Assembly: GCF_014651995.1 (NCBI RefSeq)
Contig: NZ_BMXY01000001.1
Location: forward strand, 1,550,001 to 1,614,000
Direction: 5' to 3'
Source of the DNA: Cognatilysobacter xinjiangensis
GTDB lineage: Bacteria; Pseudomonadota; Gammaproteobacteria; Xanthomonadales; Xanthomonadaceae
DNA length: 64,000 nt
The notes beneath the pieces were generated by a model. It searched no databases and was not told the DNA's origin. It saw nothing but the letters and a program-made list of their open reading frames with translations. The position numbers and the translations under genes are program-made. Below are positions 17,121-29,244 of this stretch, one piece after another; within the stretch, counting starts at the first letter, position 1, and each line of letters starts with the position of its first letter.

Positions 17121-17903
17121 ATGCGATTGCAGCCCCTGCCTGCGCGCGTCGACAACTACATCTGGGTGCTTCGCAACGATCAGGGCCGAGCGCTGGTGGT
17201 CGATCCCAGCGAAGCCGCCCCGGTGTTCGAGGCCGCCAACAGCGAGGACTTCTCGCCTGCGGCGATCCTCCTGACCCATCACCATGCGGATCACGTGGCC
17301 GGTGCCGCGCCGCTGCTCGACCGCTGGACCGGCACGCCGGTCTACGGCCCGGACGACGACCGTGTCGGCCTTCCGGTGAACGCGCCCGCCGATGGCGCCA
17401 CGTTCGCCGTCGACGACTGGTCCGTCCAGGTGCTCCACGTGCCCGGTCATACGCGCACGCACATCGCTTTCTTCGTCCGGAGCGCCGGGAACGATCCCGT
17501 GCTGTTCTGCGGCGACACCCTCTTCAGCCTGGGCTGCGGGCGCCTTTTCGAAGGCGATGCGGCGCAGATGGAGAACTCGTTGGGGAGGCTCGCAGCACTG
17601 CCACCCGAGACCCGGGTCTGTTGCGGGCACGAGTACACGCTGGCCAATGCCGCATTCGCGGCGGTGGTTGAACCCGACAACGCGGCGCTCCAGCGCCGCC
17701 TGAAGGAGGCCAAGACCATGCGAGACGCTCGTCGTCCCACGCTGCCCAGCACCATCGGCAGCGAGCTTGAATGCAATCCCTTCCTGCGTTGCGACCAGCC
17801 CGCCGTCGTCGGCGCGGCCGCACGCCGCCTGGGCCGCGCGCCCGCCGGCCATACCGAGACCTTCGCCACGCTCCGTGCGTGGAAGGACGGGTTCTCGGCA
17901 TGA
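17121..17903 (+). CDS. gloB: hydroxyacylglutathione hydrolase (glyoxalase II)
   Basis: Hydrolyses S-lactoylglutathione to lactate and glutathione in methylglyoxal detoxification. 260 residues with the binuclear metal motif THHHADH (H53, H55, D57, H58), VLHVPGHTRTHIAFF, FCGDTLFSLGCGRLFEGDA and CGHEYTLANA. The C-terminal substrate-binding domain (LPSTIGSELECNPFLR) is present. Its stop overlaps the start of the lytic transglycosylase gene (ATGA), so the two are coupled. Confidence 0.95.
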   Translation: MRLQPLPARVDNYIWVLRNDQGRALVVDPSEAAPVFEAANSEDFSPAAILLTHHHADHVAGAAPLLDRWTGTPVYGPDDDRVGLPVNAPADGATFAVDDWSVQVLHVPGHTRTHIAFFVRSAGNDPVLFCGDTLFSLGCGRLFEGDAAQMENSLGRLAALPPETRVCCGHEYTLANAAFAAVVEPDNAALQRRLKEAKTMRDARRPTLPSTIGSELECNPFLRCDQPAVVGAAARRLGRAPAGHTETFATLRAWKDGFSA

Positions 17904-18973
17904 ACAACTCTCTTCTGAAGACGGGCGCCGCGGCGCTCGTGGCAGCGTGCGGCCTGATGACGGCCGGTACGGCCGATGCCGCCCAACCGCGCAACGGACG
18001 CGAGGTCTACGAGGCGTTCCGCGCCGGCCTCGCCGAGCCCAGCTGTCCCACCGAGGCCTCGCGCTGGTCGCGCCAGTTTTCGCACGCTCCCGACCGCCTG
18101 ACCGGCCGCGACGAGACGCTGGTGCTGTTCAGCCACGTCGTCGAGTCGCTGCGCGCCGCGCACCTGCCGACCGAGTACGCCCTGATCCCGTTCGTCGAAA
18201 GCGGCTACAGCCCGACCGCGCGCAGTAGCGCGGGCCCGGCCGGCCTCTGGCAGATGATCGGCACCACCGCGCGCAACCACAACGTGCCGATGCGCCCGGG
18301 TTACGACGGCCGCATGTCGCCCGTCGATTCGACCAAGGCCGCCGTGCGCTACCTCAAGACGCTGCACGGCATGTTCGGCGGCAACTGGCGCCTCGCGGTG
18401 ATGGCCTACAACGCCGGCGAGTACCGCGTGTTCGGCGCCCTCAAGCGCGCCGGCCAGACGCCGCGCACCGCCAAGCCCGAGTCGCTGACCGGCCTGTCCG
18501 GCATCACCCAGGCTTACGACGACAAGCTTCATGCGATCTCCTGCGTGATCGCCAAGGCCGACAACCAGCCGAGCTTCCTCGCCGCGCTGGACCGACCGGT
18601 CCGCACGCTCGCGCCGGTCGCCTCGTCCGAGGCCATGATCGCCATGGAGACCCCGAAACGCGCACCGGCCGCGTCCGCCGCGGCGCCGGCTCTGGTCGCC
18701 ACGGGCTCGGCGGCCGCGTCGCTGGGCGCGCCCGCCGGCGACGCCAACGGCATTGTCGCAACCGTACTTGGCGGCTCCGCCGCGTCGCCGGTCGCCGCCG
18801 CGGATGCCACCGCCCCGCGTCGCCATACCGTCGCCGCCGGCGAGAACCTCTGGACGATCGCCCGCCGCTACAAGGTCTCGGTCGCGCAGCTGGTCAGCGC
18901 AAACGGGCTCAAGGCCGGCAAGCTGTTGGCCCCGGGCATGGTGCTGGCGGTCGACGCACTGGCGGCCAAGTAG
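17900..18973 (+). CDS. mltD: membrane-bound lytic murein transglycosylase (MltD-like) with LysM
   Basis: Cleaves peptidoglycan glycan strands in the periplasm. The 357-residue product has a signal peptide (1-28, AGTADAAQ), an SLT family 1 domain with catalytic E100 ([10 protein letters not shown]) and [19 protein letters not shown], an Ala/Pro linker, and one LysM repeat in the last 50 residues ([19 protein letters not shown]). E. coli MltD has two LysM repeats. The ATG overlaps the gloB stop. The signal lacks a clear lipobox cysteine at the cleavage point, so periplasmic release is possible. Confidence 0.88.
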   Translation: MNNSLLKTGAAALVAACGLMTAGTADAAQPRNGREVYEAFRAGLAEPSCPTEASRWSRQFSHAPDRLTGRDETLVLFSHVVESLRAAHLPTEYALIPFVESGYSPTARSSAGPAGLWQMIGTTARNHNVPMRPGYDGRMSPVDSTKAAVRYLKTLHGMFGGNWRLAVMAYNAGEYRVFGALKRAGQTPRTAKPESLTGLSGITQAYDDKLHAISCVIAKADNQPSFLAALDRPVRTLAPVASSEAMIAMETPKRAPAASAAAPALVATGSAAASLGAPAGDANGIVATVLGGSAASPVAAADATAPRRHTVAAGENLWTIARRYKVSVAQLVSANGLKAGKLLAPGMVLAVDALAAK

Positions 18974-19043
18974 CCTCCCGCGCCCGCGCCGGGCACACTA
19001 CGGCGCCCGTCCGCATCCGGCGGGCGTCAGTCACGGAGAGCAC

Positions 19044-19838
19044 ATGGGTTTTCTGCAGGGCAAGCGCGCACTGATCACCGGGGTCGCCAGCCAGCGCTCC
19101 ATCGCCACCGGCATCGCCGAGGCCATGCGTCGCGAGGGCGCCGAACTCGCCTTCACCTACCAGAACGACAAGCTGAAGTCGCGAGTGGAAGCCGCCGCGG
19201 CCGAATACGGCAGCGACATCGTGCTCCCGCTCGACGTCACCTCCGATGAGCAGATCGCGCAGTGCTTCGAGCAGCTCGGCCAGCGCTGGGACGGGCTCGA
19301 CATCGTTGTCCACGCGATCGCCTACGCGCCGCGCGAGGCGATCGAGGGCGAATTCCTCGACGGCCTGACCCGCGAGAACTTCGCGATCGCCCACGACATC
19401 TCCGCGTACTCGCTGGCCGCGCTCGCCAAGGCCGCGCGTCCGATGATGGCCGGCCGCAACGGCTCGATCCTGACGCTGAGCTACCTCGGCGCCGAGCGTG
19501 CGCTGCAGAACTACAACGTGATGGGCGTGGCCAAGGCCAGCCTCGAAGCCACGGTGCGCTACCTCGCGTTGAACCTCGGCCCGGAAGGCACGCGCGTCAA
19601 CGCCATCTCCGCCGGCCCGATCAAGACGCTCGCTGCCGCCGGCATCGCCAACTTCCGCAAGATGCTCCACCACTTCGAGACGTACGCGCCGATGCGTCGC
19701 AGCGTCACCATCGAGGACGTGGGCAATACCGCCGCGTTCCTGTGCTCGGACCTCGCGCTGGGCATCACCGGCGAGGTGACCTATGTCGATTCGGGCTACA
19801 ACATCCTCGGCATGACCGGCATCGGCGACGACGACTGA
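19044..19838 (+). CDS. fabI: enoyl-[acyl-carrier-protein] reductase FabI
   Basis: Catalyses the last step of each fatty-acid elongation cycle using NADH. 264 residues, short-chain dehydrogenase fold with [13 protein letters not shown] for the cofactor and catalytic Y157 with K164 (YNVMGVAK). [13 protein letters not shown] forms the substrate loop. The position equivalent to E. coli G93 is alanine (HAIAYAP), as in some other natural FabI enzymes; effect on triclosan binding is unknown. GGAG site 6 bp before the ATG. A terminator follows directly. Confidence 0.96.
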   Translation: MGFLQGKRALITGVASQRSIATGIAEAMRREGAELAFTYQNDKLKSRVEAAAAEYGSDIVLPLDVTSDEQIAQCFEQLGQRWDGLDIVVHAIAYAPREAIEGEFLDGLTRENFAIAHDISAYSLAALAKAARPMMAGRNGSILTLSYLGAERALQNYNVMGVAKASLEATVRYLALNLGPEGTRVNAISAGPIKTLAAAGIANFRKMLHHFETYAPMRRSVTIEDVGNTAAFLCSDLALGITGEVTYVDSGYNILGMTGIGDDD

Positions 19839-19862
19839 CGCGCCGCCGCGTCGACCATGAAG

Positions 19863-19888
19863 AAAGCCCGGCTCAGGCCGGGCTTTTT
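19863..19888 (+). terminator. intrinsic terminator of fabI
   Basis: Stem AAAGCCCGG (19863-19871) with CCGGGCTTT (19878-19886), loop of six, ending in a T-run to 19888. Begins 25 bp after the fabI stop. Confidence 0.85.
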
Positions 19889-19917
19889 CGTTTACCGCAC
19901 GTGCGCGTCGCAGGCGG

Positions 19918-19933
19918 CACATATATATATGTG
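19918..19933. repeat. alternating TA tract inside a perfect palindrome
   Basis: CAC, five AT units, GTG: a perfect 16-nt palindrome in the fabI-ppiD gap, striking in such GC-rich DNA. It could be a DNA-unwinding or protein-binding element, a hairpin in RNA, or a slippage-prone microsatellite. Confidence 0.6.
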
Positions 19934-19936
19934 TGT

Positions 19937-19972
19937 GCGACGGGCACGCATCGCATGCATCGCCCCCGTCGC
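19937..19972. repeat. inverted repeat beside the TA tract
   Basis: GCGACGGG (19937-19944) and CCCGTCGC (19965-19972) enclose a 20-base loop that itself contains the near-palindrome GCATCGCATGCATCGC. There is no T-run. Together with the TA tract it makes the gap between the fabI and ppiD terminators a structured non-coding segment. Confidence 0.5.
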
Positions 19973-20022
19973 GATCCGCAGGCGATCGCCGTCGCCCACG
20001 ATCCGCACATCCGAAAACGCGA

Positions 20023-20044
20023 ACGGCCCGCCGAAGCGGGCCGT
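20023..20044 (-). terminator. probable terminator of ppiD
   Basis: Stem ACGGCCCGC (20023-20031) with GCGGGCCGT (20036-20044). On the minus strand the loop reads C(TTCG)G, a very stable tetraloop. The T-rich follow-up is weak (TTCGCGTTTT). Confidence 0.65.
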
Positions 20045-20067
20045 CCACGATTACCGACCGGCAGAGG

Positions 20068-22038
20068 TCAAAGGTTCGCTTCGTTGACCTCGACCTTGTA
20101 GGTACGCCGCAGGGTCCGCACCATCGACTCGACCTCGACGAAGCCGTGCAGCTGGCCGATCTGGCGCGACAGGACGGCCGGGTCGCCGCCCATGTCCGCG
20201 GCCGTGCCGGGCTTGACCGCGTCGACCACGAACACGAACGCGCGGCCGTCCGGCAGGACCTTCGAGCCGACGGGTTTCTGGCCCTTCGGCGCCTGCGCGG
20301 TGAAGAAGCCTTCCGCGACGCCCTCGGCCACCGCCGGTGCACCGCGCGGCACGCCCGTCAGCACCTGCGGCGCGGCCAGTCCCTGCGCGGTGGCGACCGC
20401 GGCCAGCGACTGGCCGCCCTTCACCTGCGCGACGACCGCATCGGCCCGCTTCTGCGCGGCCTTCAGCGTCCGGTCGGCACGAATCGCCGCGATCACGCGG
20501 TCGCGGACCTCGGCCAGCGTGAGCTGGCGCGCAGGCGCGTGATCCTTCACACGGATCAGCACGCTGTGGTCGTTACCGACGTCGATCGGGTCGGTGACCA
20601 TGCGTTGCTGGATCGCCGTGTCCGAAAATGCCGTGCGCTGCACCAGCGGGTGCGCGATGACGCCGCTGCCCTGCCCGCGCGCGATCGGCCCGACCGTCTT
20701 CAGCGGCAGGCCCGCGGCCTGCGCGGCCGGCGCCAGCACCGACGGGTTCTTCAGCACGTCGTCGACCAGCTTGGTCGACAGCTCCTGGAAGCGACGCTCG
20801 CGGCCGCTCTCGACCAGTTCCTTCTCGAGCGTGGCGCGCGCCTGCTCGAAGGTTTCCTGATTGCCCTGCTGGACCTGTCCGAGGCGGATCACGTGCCAGC
20901 CGAACTCGGTGCGGACGGGGTCGCTGACCTGGCCCGGCTGCATCTCGAACAGTGCCTTCTCGAAGGCGGGTGCGAGGGCACCGCGGCCGACGAGGCCGAG
21001 ATCGCCGCCCGCGGCCTTGGAGCCGGTGTCGTCGCTGTTGGCACGCGCGAGCGCGGCGAAGTCGGCGCCGGGCGCGCGCGCCTGCGCGACCAGGCGCGTG
21101 GCCTTCTCGCGCGCGGCGGCGTCGACCGACGCGGCCGCCCCGGCCGGCACGCTGATCAGGATGTGCGCGGCCTGGCGCTGCTCGTCGGACACGAAACGCT
21201 TCTTTTCCTGCTCGTAGCGCGCACGCAGTGCGGCCTCGTCGACCACGGGCAGCGGCAGCGTCGAGGCGTCGAGCTCGACGTACTCGAGCGTCACCGTCTC
21301 CGGCGCGCGGTAGTCGGCGATGTGCGAGCGGTACCAGGCGTCGATCTCCGCCGCCGTCACCGCCGCCGTGTCCGGCTGGGCCGCCGGAAGCGCGATGACC
21401 GACACGTCGCGGCGCTCGCCGAGCAGCGCGATGAGACGCGAGGTCTCGCTGGCCGTGGCGAAGGAACTGCTGCCGATGCTCGTGCGAAGCATCGAATCCG
21501 CCAGGCCGTCGCGCACCAGCTGCTCGAACTGGGCTTCGGTACGCGGCGGGCTCAGCGTGCGCACCGCGAGGCGGTACTGCTGCAGGTCGAACTTGCCGTC
21601 GCGCTGGAAAGCCGGGATCTGCGCGATCTCGCGGCGCACCATCGCATCACTGACAACGATTCCCTGGCGCTGCGCCCAGAGGCCCTGCACGCGCTCGTCG
21701 ATCAGCGCGTCGAGCACCTTGCGCTTGTTATCGACCGACTCGAACTCGCGCGCGTCGAACTCGACGCCCTGCTCCTGCCGTGCCGTCTGCCGCGCCTGCT
21801 CGAAGCGGTCGCGGAAGTCGCGCTGCGTGACGTCCTGGTGCTCCCACAGGGCGGAGAAAGGCCAGAACGTGGGCGCATCGGCCCACCAGGTCGGCGGCGC
21901 GCCGATCGAAGCGACCGGACGCTCGCGCGTCTGCTGGAAGTAGTCCGACACGCCGACGAAGGCGAACGGCACGATCAGCAGGCCGAGTACCACGGTGGCG
22001 ATCCAGCCGGAAGTCTTTTCGCGAAGGTTCTGCAGCAT
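20068..22038 (-). CDS. ppiD: periplasmic folding chaperone PpiD (SurA-N and parvulin domains)
   Basis: Inner-membrane-anchored chaperone at the Sec exit that helps outer-membrane proteins fold. The 656 residues comprise a cytoplasmic start, one membrane helix (about 12-30, TVVLGLLIVPFAFVGV), a SurA-like N-terminal region, a parvulin domain near 265-365 (AAHILISVPAG, SKAAGGDLGLVGRG, SDPVRTEFGWHVIRLG) and a second degenerate domain. It lies downstream of hupB and the tRNAs, the common lon-hupB-ppiD order. Confidence 0.94.
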   Translation of the reverse strand: MLQNLREKTSGWIATVVLGLLIVPFAFVGVSDYFQQTRERPVASIGAPPTWWADAPTFWPFSALWEHQDVTQRDFRDRFEQARQTARQEQGVEFDAREFESVDNKRKVLDALIDERVQGLWAQRQGIVVSDAMVRREIAQIPAFQRDGKFDLQQYRLAVRTLSPPRTEAQFEQLVRDGLADSMLRTSIGSSSFATASETSRLIALLGERRDVSVIALPAAQPDTAAVTAAEIDAWYRSHIADYRAPETVTLEYVELDASTLPLPVVDEAALRARYEQEKKRFVSDEQRQAAHILISVPAGAAASVDAAAREKATRLVAQARAPGADFAALARANSDDTGSKAAGGDLGLVGRGALAPAFEKALFEMQPGQVSDPVRTEFGWHVIRLGQVQQGNQETFEQARATLEKELVESGRERRFQELSTKLVDDVLKNPSVLAPAAQAAGLPLKTVGPIARGQGSGVIAHPLVQRTAFSDTAIQQRMVTDPIDVGNDHSVLIRVKDHAPARQLTLAEVRDRVIAAIRADRTLKAAQKRADAVVAQVKGGQSLAAVATAQGLAAPQVLTGVPRGAPAVAEGVAEGFFTAQAPKGQKPVGSKVLPDGRAFVFVVDAVKPGTAADMGGDPAVLSRQIGQLHGFVEVESMVRTLRRTYKVEVNEANL

Positions 22039-22130
22039 TGCGGCACGGCTCGGGGCGAAGCCGGACAGTGTAGCCGCTGGAATGGCCCGTGGACGCCTCG
22101 TGACGGCGGCAGCCGGATGACAGGCAAAAG

Positions 22131-22154
22131 AAAAGCGCCGTTTCCGGCGCTTTT
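22131..22154 (-). terminator. intrinsic terminator of the downstream tRNA-Asp copy
   Basis: Stem AAAAGCGCC (22131-22139) with GGCGCTTTT (22146-22154). On the minus strand it is followed by CTTTTGCC, a T-rich tail. It isolates the tRNAs from ppiD. Confidence 0.8.
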
Positions 22155-22160
22155 CGAAGA

Positions 22161-22237
22161 TGGCGGAGCGGACGGGACTCGAACCCGCGACCTCCGGCGT
22201 GACAGGCCAGCATTCTAACCGACTGAACTACCGCTCC
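22161..22237 (-). tRNA. tRNA-Asp, anticodon GTC (copy 1)
   Basis: 77 nt with encoded CCA; anticodon loop CTGTCAC gives GTC. Acceptor GGAGCGG pairs with CCGCTCC. It is identical to the second copy at 22337-22413 except for acceptor base pair 5-68, C-G here. Confidence 0.97.
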
Positions 22238-22309
22238 ATTTGTTGCGACAGCGGACGCTGCCCGCACGCTTCGCGGAAAACCGCCCGGACGTGCGATCCG
22301 GAAAACGAA

Positions 22310-22325
22310 GGCGCCATTCGGCGCC
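22310..22325 (-). terminator. terminator-like hairpin between the two tRNA-Asp genes
   Basis: GGCGCC (22310-22315), loop ATTC, GGCGCC (22320-22325). On the minus strand it is followed by TTCGTTTTCC. It could end the tRNA-Val/tRNA-Asp transcript before the second tRNA-Asp, or act as a processing site. Confidence 0.55.
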
Positions 22326-22336
22326 CTCGGAACAAC

Positions 22337-22413
22337 TGGCGGAGTGGACGGGACTCGAACCCGCGACCTCCGGCGTGACAGGCCAGCATTCTAACCGACT
22401 GAACTACCACTCC
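22337..22413 (-). tRNA. tRNA-Asp, anticodon GTC (copy 2)
   Basis: 77 nt with encoded CCA. Same as copy 1 apart from a compensated change at acceptor pair 5-68, here U-A (GGAGTGG with CCACTCC). Confidence 0.97.
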
Positions 22414-22444
22414 GCGCTTTAACTTTTCGCCTGCCAGGATGCTC

Positions 22445-22519
22445 TGGTGGGTGCTGAGGGTTTCGAACCCCCGACCCTCTCCGTGTAAAGGAGACGCTCT
22501 ACCGCTGAGCTAAGCACCC
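22445..22519 (-). tRNA. tRNA-Val, anticodon TAC
   Basis: 75 nt with encoded CCA. Acceptor GGGTGCT pairs with AGCACCC, and the anticodon loop CTTTACA gives TAC. It lies 43 bp downstream of hupB on the same strand; a separate promoter is not obvious. Confidence 0.97.
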
Positions 22520-22562
22520 GTCTCGACCAGCCCCAAGCAAGCGGCGCTGGCGGGCGAGTTGA

Positions 22563-22835
22563 TTAGTTTACAGCGTCCTTCAGGGCCTTGCCAGCCTTGA
22601 ACGACGGATTCTTCGAAGCAGCGATCTCGATCGTCTCGCCCGTCTTCGGATTGCGGCCCTGGCGCGCGGCGCGCTCGCGGACCTCGAAGGTGCCGAAGCC
22701 GACGAGCGTGACGTTCTCGCCCTTCTTCAGGGTCTTGGTGATCACGCTGACCATCGCGTCGACGGCATTGGCGGCTTCCGTGCGCGACAGTTCGGCGGCA
22801 TCGGCGATGGCCGCGACAAAATCGGCTTTGTTCAT
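22563..22835 (-). CDS. hupB: DNA-binding protein HU-beta
   Basis: Nucleoid protein that bends DNA without sequence preference. The 90-residue length is exact for the family. It has the signature [23 protein letters not shown] and a proline at the arm tip ([18 protein letters not shown]). It stands directly downstream of lon, its usual partner, and is itself a known Lon substrate in E. coli. A long hairpin between lon and hupB suggests it has its own promoter. Confidence 0.97.
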   Translation of the reverse strand: MNKADFVAAIADAAELSRTEAANAVDAMVSVITKTLKKGENVTLVGFGTFEVRERAARQGRNPKTGETIEIAASKNPSFKAGKALKDAVN

Positions 22836-22987
22836 TGCTTGTACTCCGTGGGCGGCAGTGGGCCGCAGATGTGCTGAGAACCGGACAAACCCCCTGACCG
22901 GCAGATCCCCTGTTCGACCTTCCCCGTCGCTCTTCGCGAGCCTGTGACGCGGACGGCGCTCGTTATACCAGCGGCTTCACAAACGAC

Positions 22988-23028
22988 GCAAGCCGGAAAG
23001 CCAGCAACGACGCGGCTTTCCGGCTTGC
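22988..23028 (-). terminator. long hairpin at the lon end
   Basis: A perfect 15-bp stem (GCAAGCCGGAAAGCC at 22988-23002 with its complement at 23014-23028) and an 11-base loop, 22 bp after the lon stop. The minus-strand tail has only GTTTG, so termination may be partial. Confidence 0.7.
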
Positions 23029-23050
23029 AAATTCGCCGATCGCGTTGGCG

Positions 23051-25480
<2,430 letters not shown>

Positions 25481-25565
25481 TGAATTGCTCCCGGACTCAT
25501 GGCGACCGCCAGCATGGGGCCGGCGCCGAAAAAGATGCGTGGAGAACCACGCCCAAGCCCCATCT

Positions 25566-25591
25566 ATGGGGTTCAACAGGATCGTTGCAAG
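25566..25591 (-). promoter_or_regulatory. sigma-32 heat-shock promoter of lon
   Basis: Read on the minus strand: CTTGCA (25586-25591), 14-bp spacer, CCCCATAG (CCCCAT at 25566-25571). The consensus is CTTGAA, 13-17 bp, CCCCATnT. It lies 86 bp before the lon start, inside the 322-bp lon-clpX gap. The rest of that gap holds only the clpX hairpin. Confidence 0.75.
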
Positions 25592-25758
25592 CCTCGTTCC
25601 GCCGATTTGCGTGACGCAAGTCGTTGAATAGACAGGCTACGGGTCGAGCGGCCGCGGAATTCCGGCGCATCTTCGGTGACGAGGTCCAAGCCGTCATCAT
25701 CGGCGTCGCGCGCGAATCGAAGCAGCCGTGCGCACATTCGCCCGCTGCGGAAACGACA

Positions 25759-25780
25759 ACGGGCGGCCGAAGCCGCCCGT
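25759..25780 (-). terminator. terminator of clpX
   Basis: Stem ACGGGCGGC (25759-25767) with GCCGCCCGT (25772-25780). On the minus strand the loop is a TTCG tetraloop and the tail is TGTCGTTTCC. It begins 22 bp after the clpX stop. Confidence 0.7.
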
Positions 25781-25802
25781 GCCTTCACGCGCCGCGGAGC
25801 GA

Positions 25803-27092
<1,290 letters not shown>

Positions 27093-27160
27093 GTTCTGCC
27101 TGGCTTTACCTGAAAACGCAGTGTGGAGCCACACCGCTGAATGGCGGCCCGAGGATAGCA

Positions 27161-27195
27161 CGGCGTCCCGAGGCCCTGTCGGGCCCGGGACGCCG
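27161..27195. other. 15-bp hairpin in the clpP-clpX gap
   Basis: CGGCGTCCCG (27161-27170) pairs with CGGGACGCCG (27186-27195); inside it GGCCC (27172-27176) pairs with GGGCC (27181-27185) around a TGTC loop, with one bulged base. No T-run follows on the minus strand (TGCTATCC), so an RNA-stability or processing element is as likely as a terminator. Confidence 0.65.
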
Positions 27196-27244
27196 GGGTC
27201 ATCGGAGTTTGTGAAGGCGGTCCGCGGAGGCTGCGGACATGGCC

Positions 27245-27871
27245 TCAGGTCGGCTGGACGGTGTCGTCCGGGCGACGCTCGAGGACCTGGTCGACCAGAC
27301 CGTATTCCTTGGATGCCTGGGCGCTCTTGAAGTTGTCGCGCTCGGTATCGCGGGCGATCGTCTCGATCGGCTGGCCGGTGTGCTTGGCGAGGATCTCGTT
27401 CAGCTTCTGGCGCAGCGTCAGGATCTCACGGGCATGAATGTCGATGTCCGAGGCCTGGCCCTGGAAGCCGCCGAGCGGCTGGTGGATCATGACGCGCGAA
27501 TTCGGCAGGGCGAAACGCTTGCCGGCCGCGCCCGACGCCAGCAGCAGCGCCCCCATCGAGGCGGCCTGGCCGACGCAGATCGTGCTCACGTCCGGCTTGA
27601 TGTACTGCATGGTGTCGTAGATCGCCATGCCGGCCGTGACCACGCCGCCGGGCGAGTTGATGTAGAGGTTGATGTCCTTCTCGGGGTTCTCCGCCTCGAG
27701 GAAGAGCATCTGCGCGACGATCACGTTCGCCATGTGGTCGTCGATCGGACCGACCAGGAAGATCACCCGCTCCTTGAGAAGGCGCGAGTAGATGTCGTAC
27801 GCGCGCTCGCCGCGGCTGGTCTGCTCGACCACCATCGGCACGAGGTTGAGGGCGTGGGGGCGGTTGTCCAT
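27245..27871 (-). CDS. clpP: ClpP protease subunit
   Basis: Barrel-shaped serine protease that works with ClpX or ClpA. 208 residues with catalytic triad S105 ([10 protein letters not shown]), H130 ([10 protein letters not shown]) and D179 ([10 protein letters not shown]). A short propeptide is likely before the conserved [20 protein letters not shown]. It lies between tig and clpX in the standard order. A sigma-32-like promoter is suggested in the 68-bp gap after tig. Confidence 0.97.
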   Translation of the reverse strand: MDNRPHALNLVPMVVEQTSRGERAYDIYSRLLKERVIFLVGPIDDHMANVIVAQMLFLEAENPEKDINLYINSPGGVVTAGMAIYDTMQYIKPDVSTICVGQAASMGALLLASGAAGKRFALPNSRVMIHQPLGGFQGQASDIDIHAREILTLRQKLNEILAKHTGQPIETIARDTERDNFKSAQASKEYGLVDQVLERRPDDTVQPT

Positions 27872-27909
27872 GGGTCGCTGGATCTCTGATGTGTGCGGTC
27901 CGACCTAGC

Positions 27910-27936
27910 GTGGGGCCGGCCGGACCGCGACACAAG
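27910..27936 (-). promoter_or_regulatory. possible sigma-32-like promoter of clpP
   Basis: On the minus strand CTTGTG (27931-27936), 15-bp spacer, CCCCACGC (CCCCAC at 27910-27915). It matches CTTG and CCCCA of the heat-shock consensus. It overlaps an inverted repeat, GCGGTCCG (27895-27902) with CGGACCGC (27921-27928), which could instead be a tig terminator. Confidence 0.4.
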
Positions 27937-27939
27937 GCC

Positions 27940-29244
27940 TTACTGGCGGATCGCCTCGGCGAAGCTCATCGGCTGTTCGGTGTGCTCGGCGCGCTCGGCG
28001 ATCCAGTCGATCACCTGCTCCTCCATCACGCGCGACTGCAGGCCCTGCATGAGGTTCTGGTCGTTGCGGTAGAGCTCGATGACCTGCTGCGGCTCCTCGT
28101 AGGTGGAGGCGATCAGGCGCATCGTCTCGTTGACTCGGCGCGGGTCGAGGCGCAGGTCATTGCGGCGGGCGATCTCGCCGACCAGCAGGCCCACCAGCAC
28201 GCGCTTGCGCGCCGGCTCCTGGAACTCGGCTTCCATGCCTTCCGGCAGACCGCCCTGGTGCCCCTGGCGACGCGCGTTGTCCAGCGCCTGCGCGGCCATC
28301 GAACGGACCTCGTTCTCGATCAGGCGCGGCGGCAGCTCGACGTGCTCGTACGCGGCGATCAGCTGCTCGCCGACCTCGCGACGCAGGCGGTTCATCAGTG
28401 CGCCCTTGAGCTCGCGCTCGAGGTTGGCGCGGATCTCGGCGCGGAACTGCTCCGGATCGCCGCTCTTCACGCCGAAGCTACGGATCAGCTCGGCATCGAC
28501 TTCCGGCATCACCGGCTCGGCGACGCGGTTGACCGCGACGTTCACCTGTACCGTCTTGCCGGCGAACTCGGCCACGCGCCACTCGGCGGGGAAGTCGACG
28601 TCGAACTGCTTGGCCTCGCCGGCCTTCAGGCCGATCAGGTTCTGCTCGATGGCCTCGAGCATCATGCCCGAGCCGATCACGTCGGCGCCGCGCTCGACGC
28701 CCTCGGCCGGGACGCGCTGCTCGCCCGCCTGCGACCAGGTCTCGAACTCGACGAGGTCGCCGGCCAGCGCACCGCGCTCGACGTCCTGCCAGGTGCGGCG
28801 CTGCATGCGCAGGTTCTCGATCATCGTGTCGATGTCGGCATCGGTCACCTCGGCGGTGTGGCGCACCACCTTGAGCTTGGACACGTCGATGTCGCCGAAG
28901 TCCGGCACCACCTCGAAGTTGGCGACGAAGGCGATGCTGCCGTCGTCCGCGGGCGTCGGCTCGATGCGCGGCGCGCCCGCGATCTGCAACTCGTTCTCGC
29001 GCACGGCATTGCGGAAGCTGTCGCCAAGCATCTGGTCGAGGATCTCGCTGCGGACCTGCTGGCCGAAACGCTGCTCGATCACCTTCGTCGGCACCTTGCC
29101 CGGACGGAAGCCCTTGAGCTTCGCGGTGCGGGCCATCTCGCGCAGGCGCGCGGAGACGGCCGAGTCGAGCTGGTCGGCCGGAAGGCTCAGGGTCATGCGG
29201 CGCTCAAGGCTGCCGACGGATTCGACCGAAACTTGCATATCCAC
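27940..29244 (-). CDS. tig: trigger factor, ribosome-associated chaperone and prolyl isomerase
   Basis: Binds ribosomal protein L23 at the exit tunnel and shields nascent chains. The 434-residue product has the ribosome-binding signature [17 protein letters not shown] near residue 45, a central FKBP-like domain ([27 protein letters not shown], about 165-245) and a helical C-terminal chaperone domain. It is the first protein gene of the tig-clpP-clpX-lon-hupB series. No clear promoter could be read in the 440 bp upstream. Confidence 0.97.
   Translation of the reverse strand: MDMQVSVESVGSLERRMTLSLPADQLDSAVSARLREMARTAKLKGFRPGKVPTKVIEQRFGQQVRSEILDQMLGDSFRNAVRENELQIAGAPRIEPTPADDGSIAFVANFEVVPDFGDIDVSKLKVVRHTAEVTDADIDTMIENLRMQRRTWQDVERGALAGDLVEFETWSQAGEQRVPAEGVERGADVIGSGMMLEAIEQNLIGLKAGEAKQFDVDFPAEWRVAEFAGKTVQVNVAVNRVAEPVMPEVDAELIRSFGVKSGDPEQFRAEIRANLERELKGALMNRLRREVGEQLIAAYEHVELPPRLIENEVRSMAAQALDNARRQGHQGGLPEGMEAEFQEPARKRVLVGLLVGEIARRNDLRLDPRRVNETMRLIASTYEEPQQVIELYRNDQNLMQGLQSRVMEEQVIDWIAERAEHTEQPMSFAEAIRQ

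Noticed and set aside
19933-22218. A 761-codon open frame on the plus strand opposite ppiD
   Set aside because: Antisense shadow of ppiD that runs into tRNA-Asp; no domain can be recognised.
22160-22422. Small frames with RTGLEPATSGVTGQHSNRLNY-like peptides
   Set aside because: These are translations of the reverse complement of tRNA-Asp genes, a common mis-annotation.
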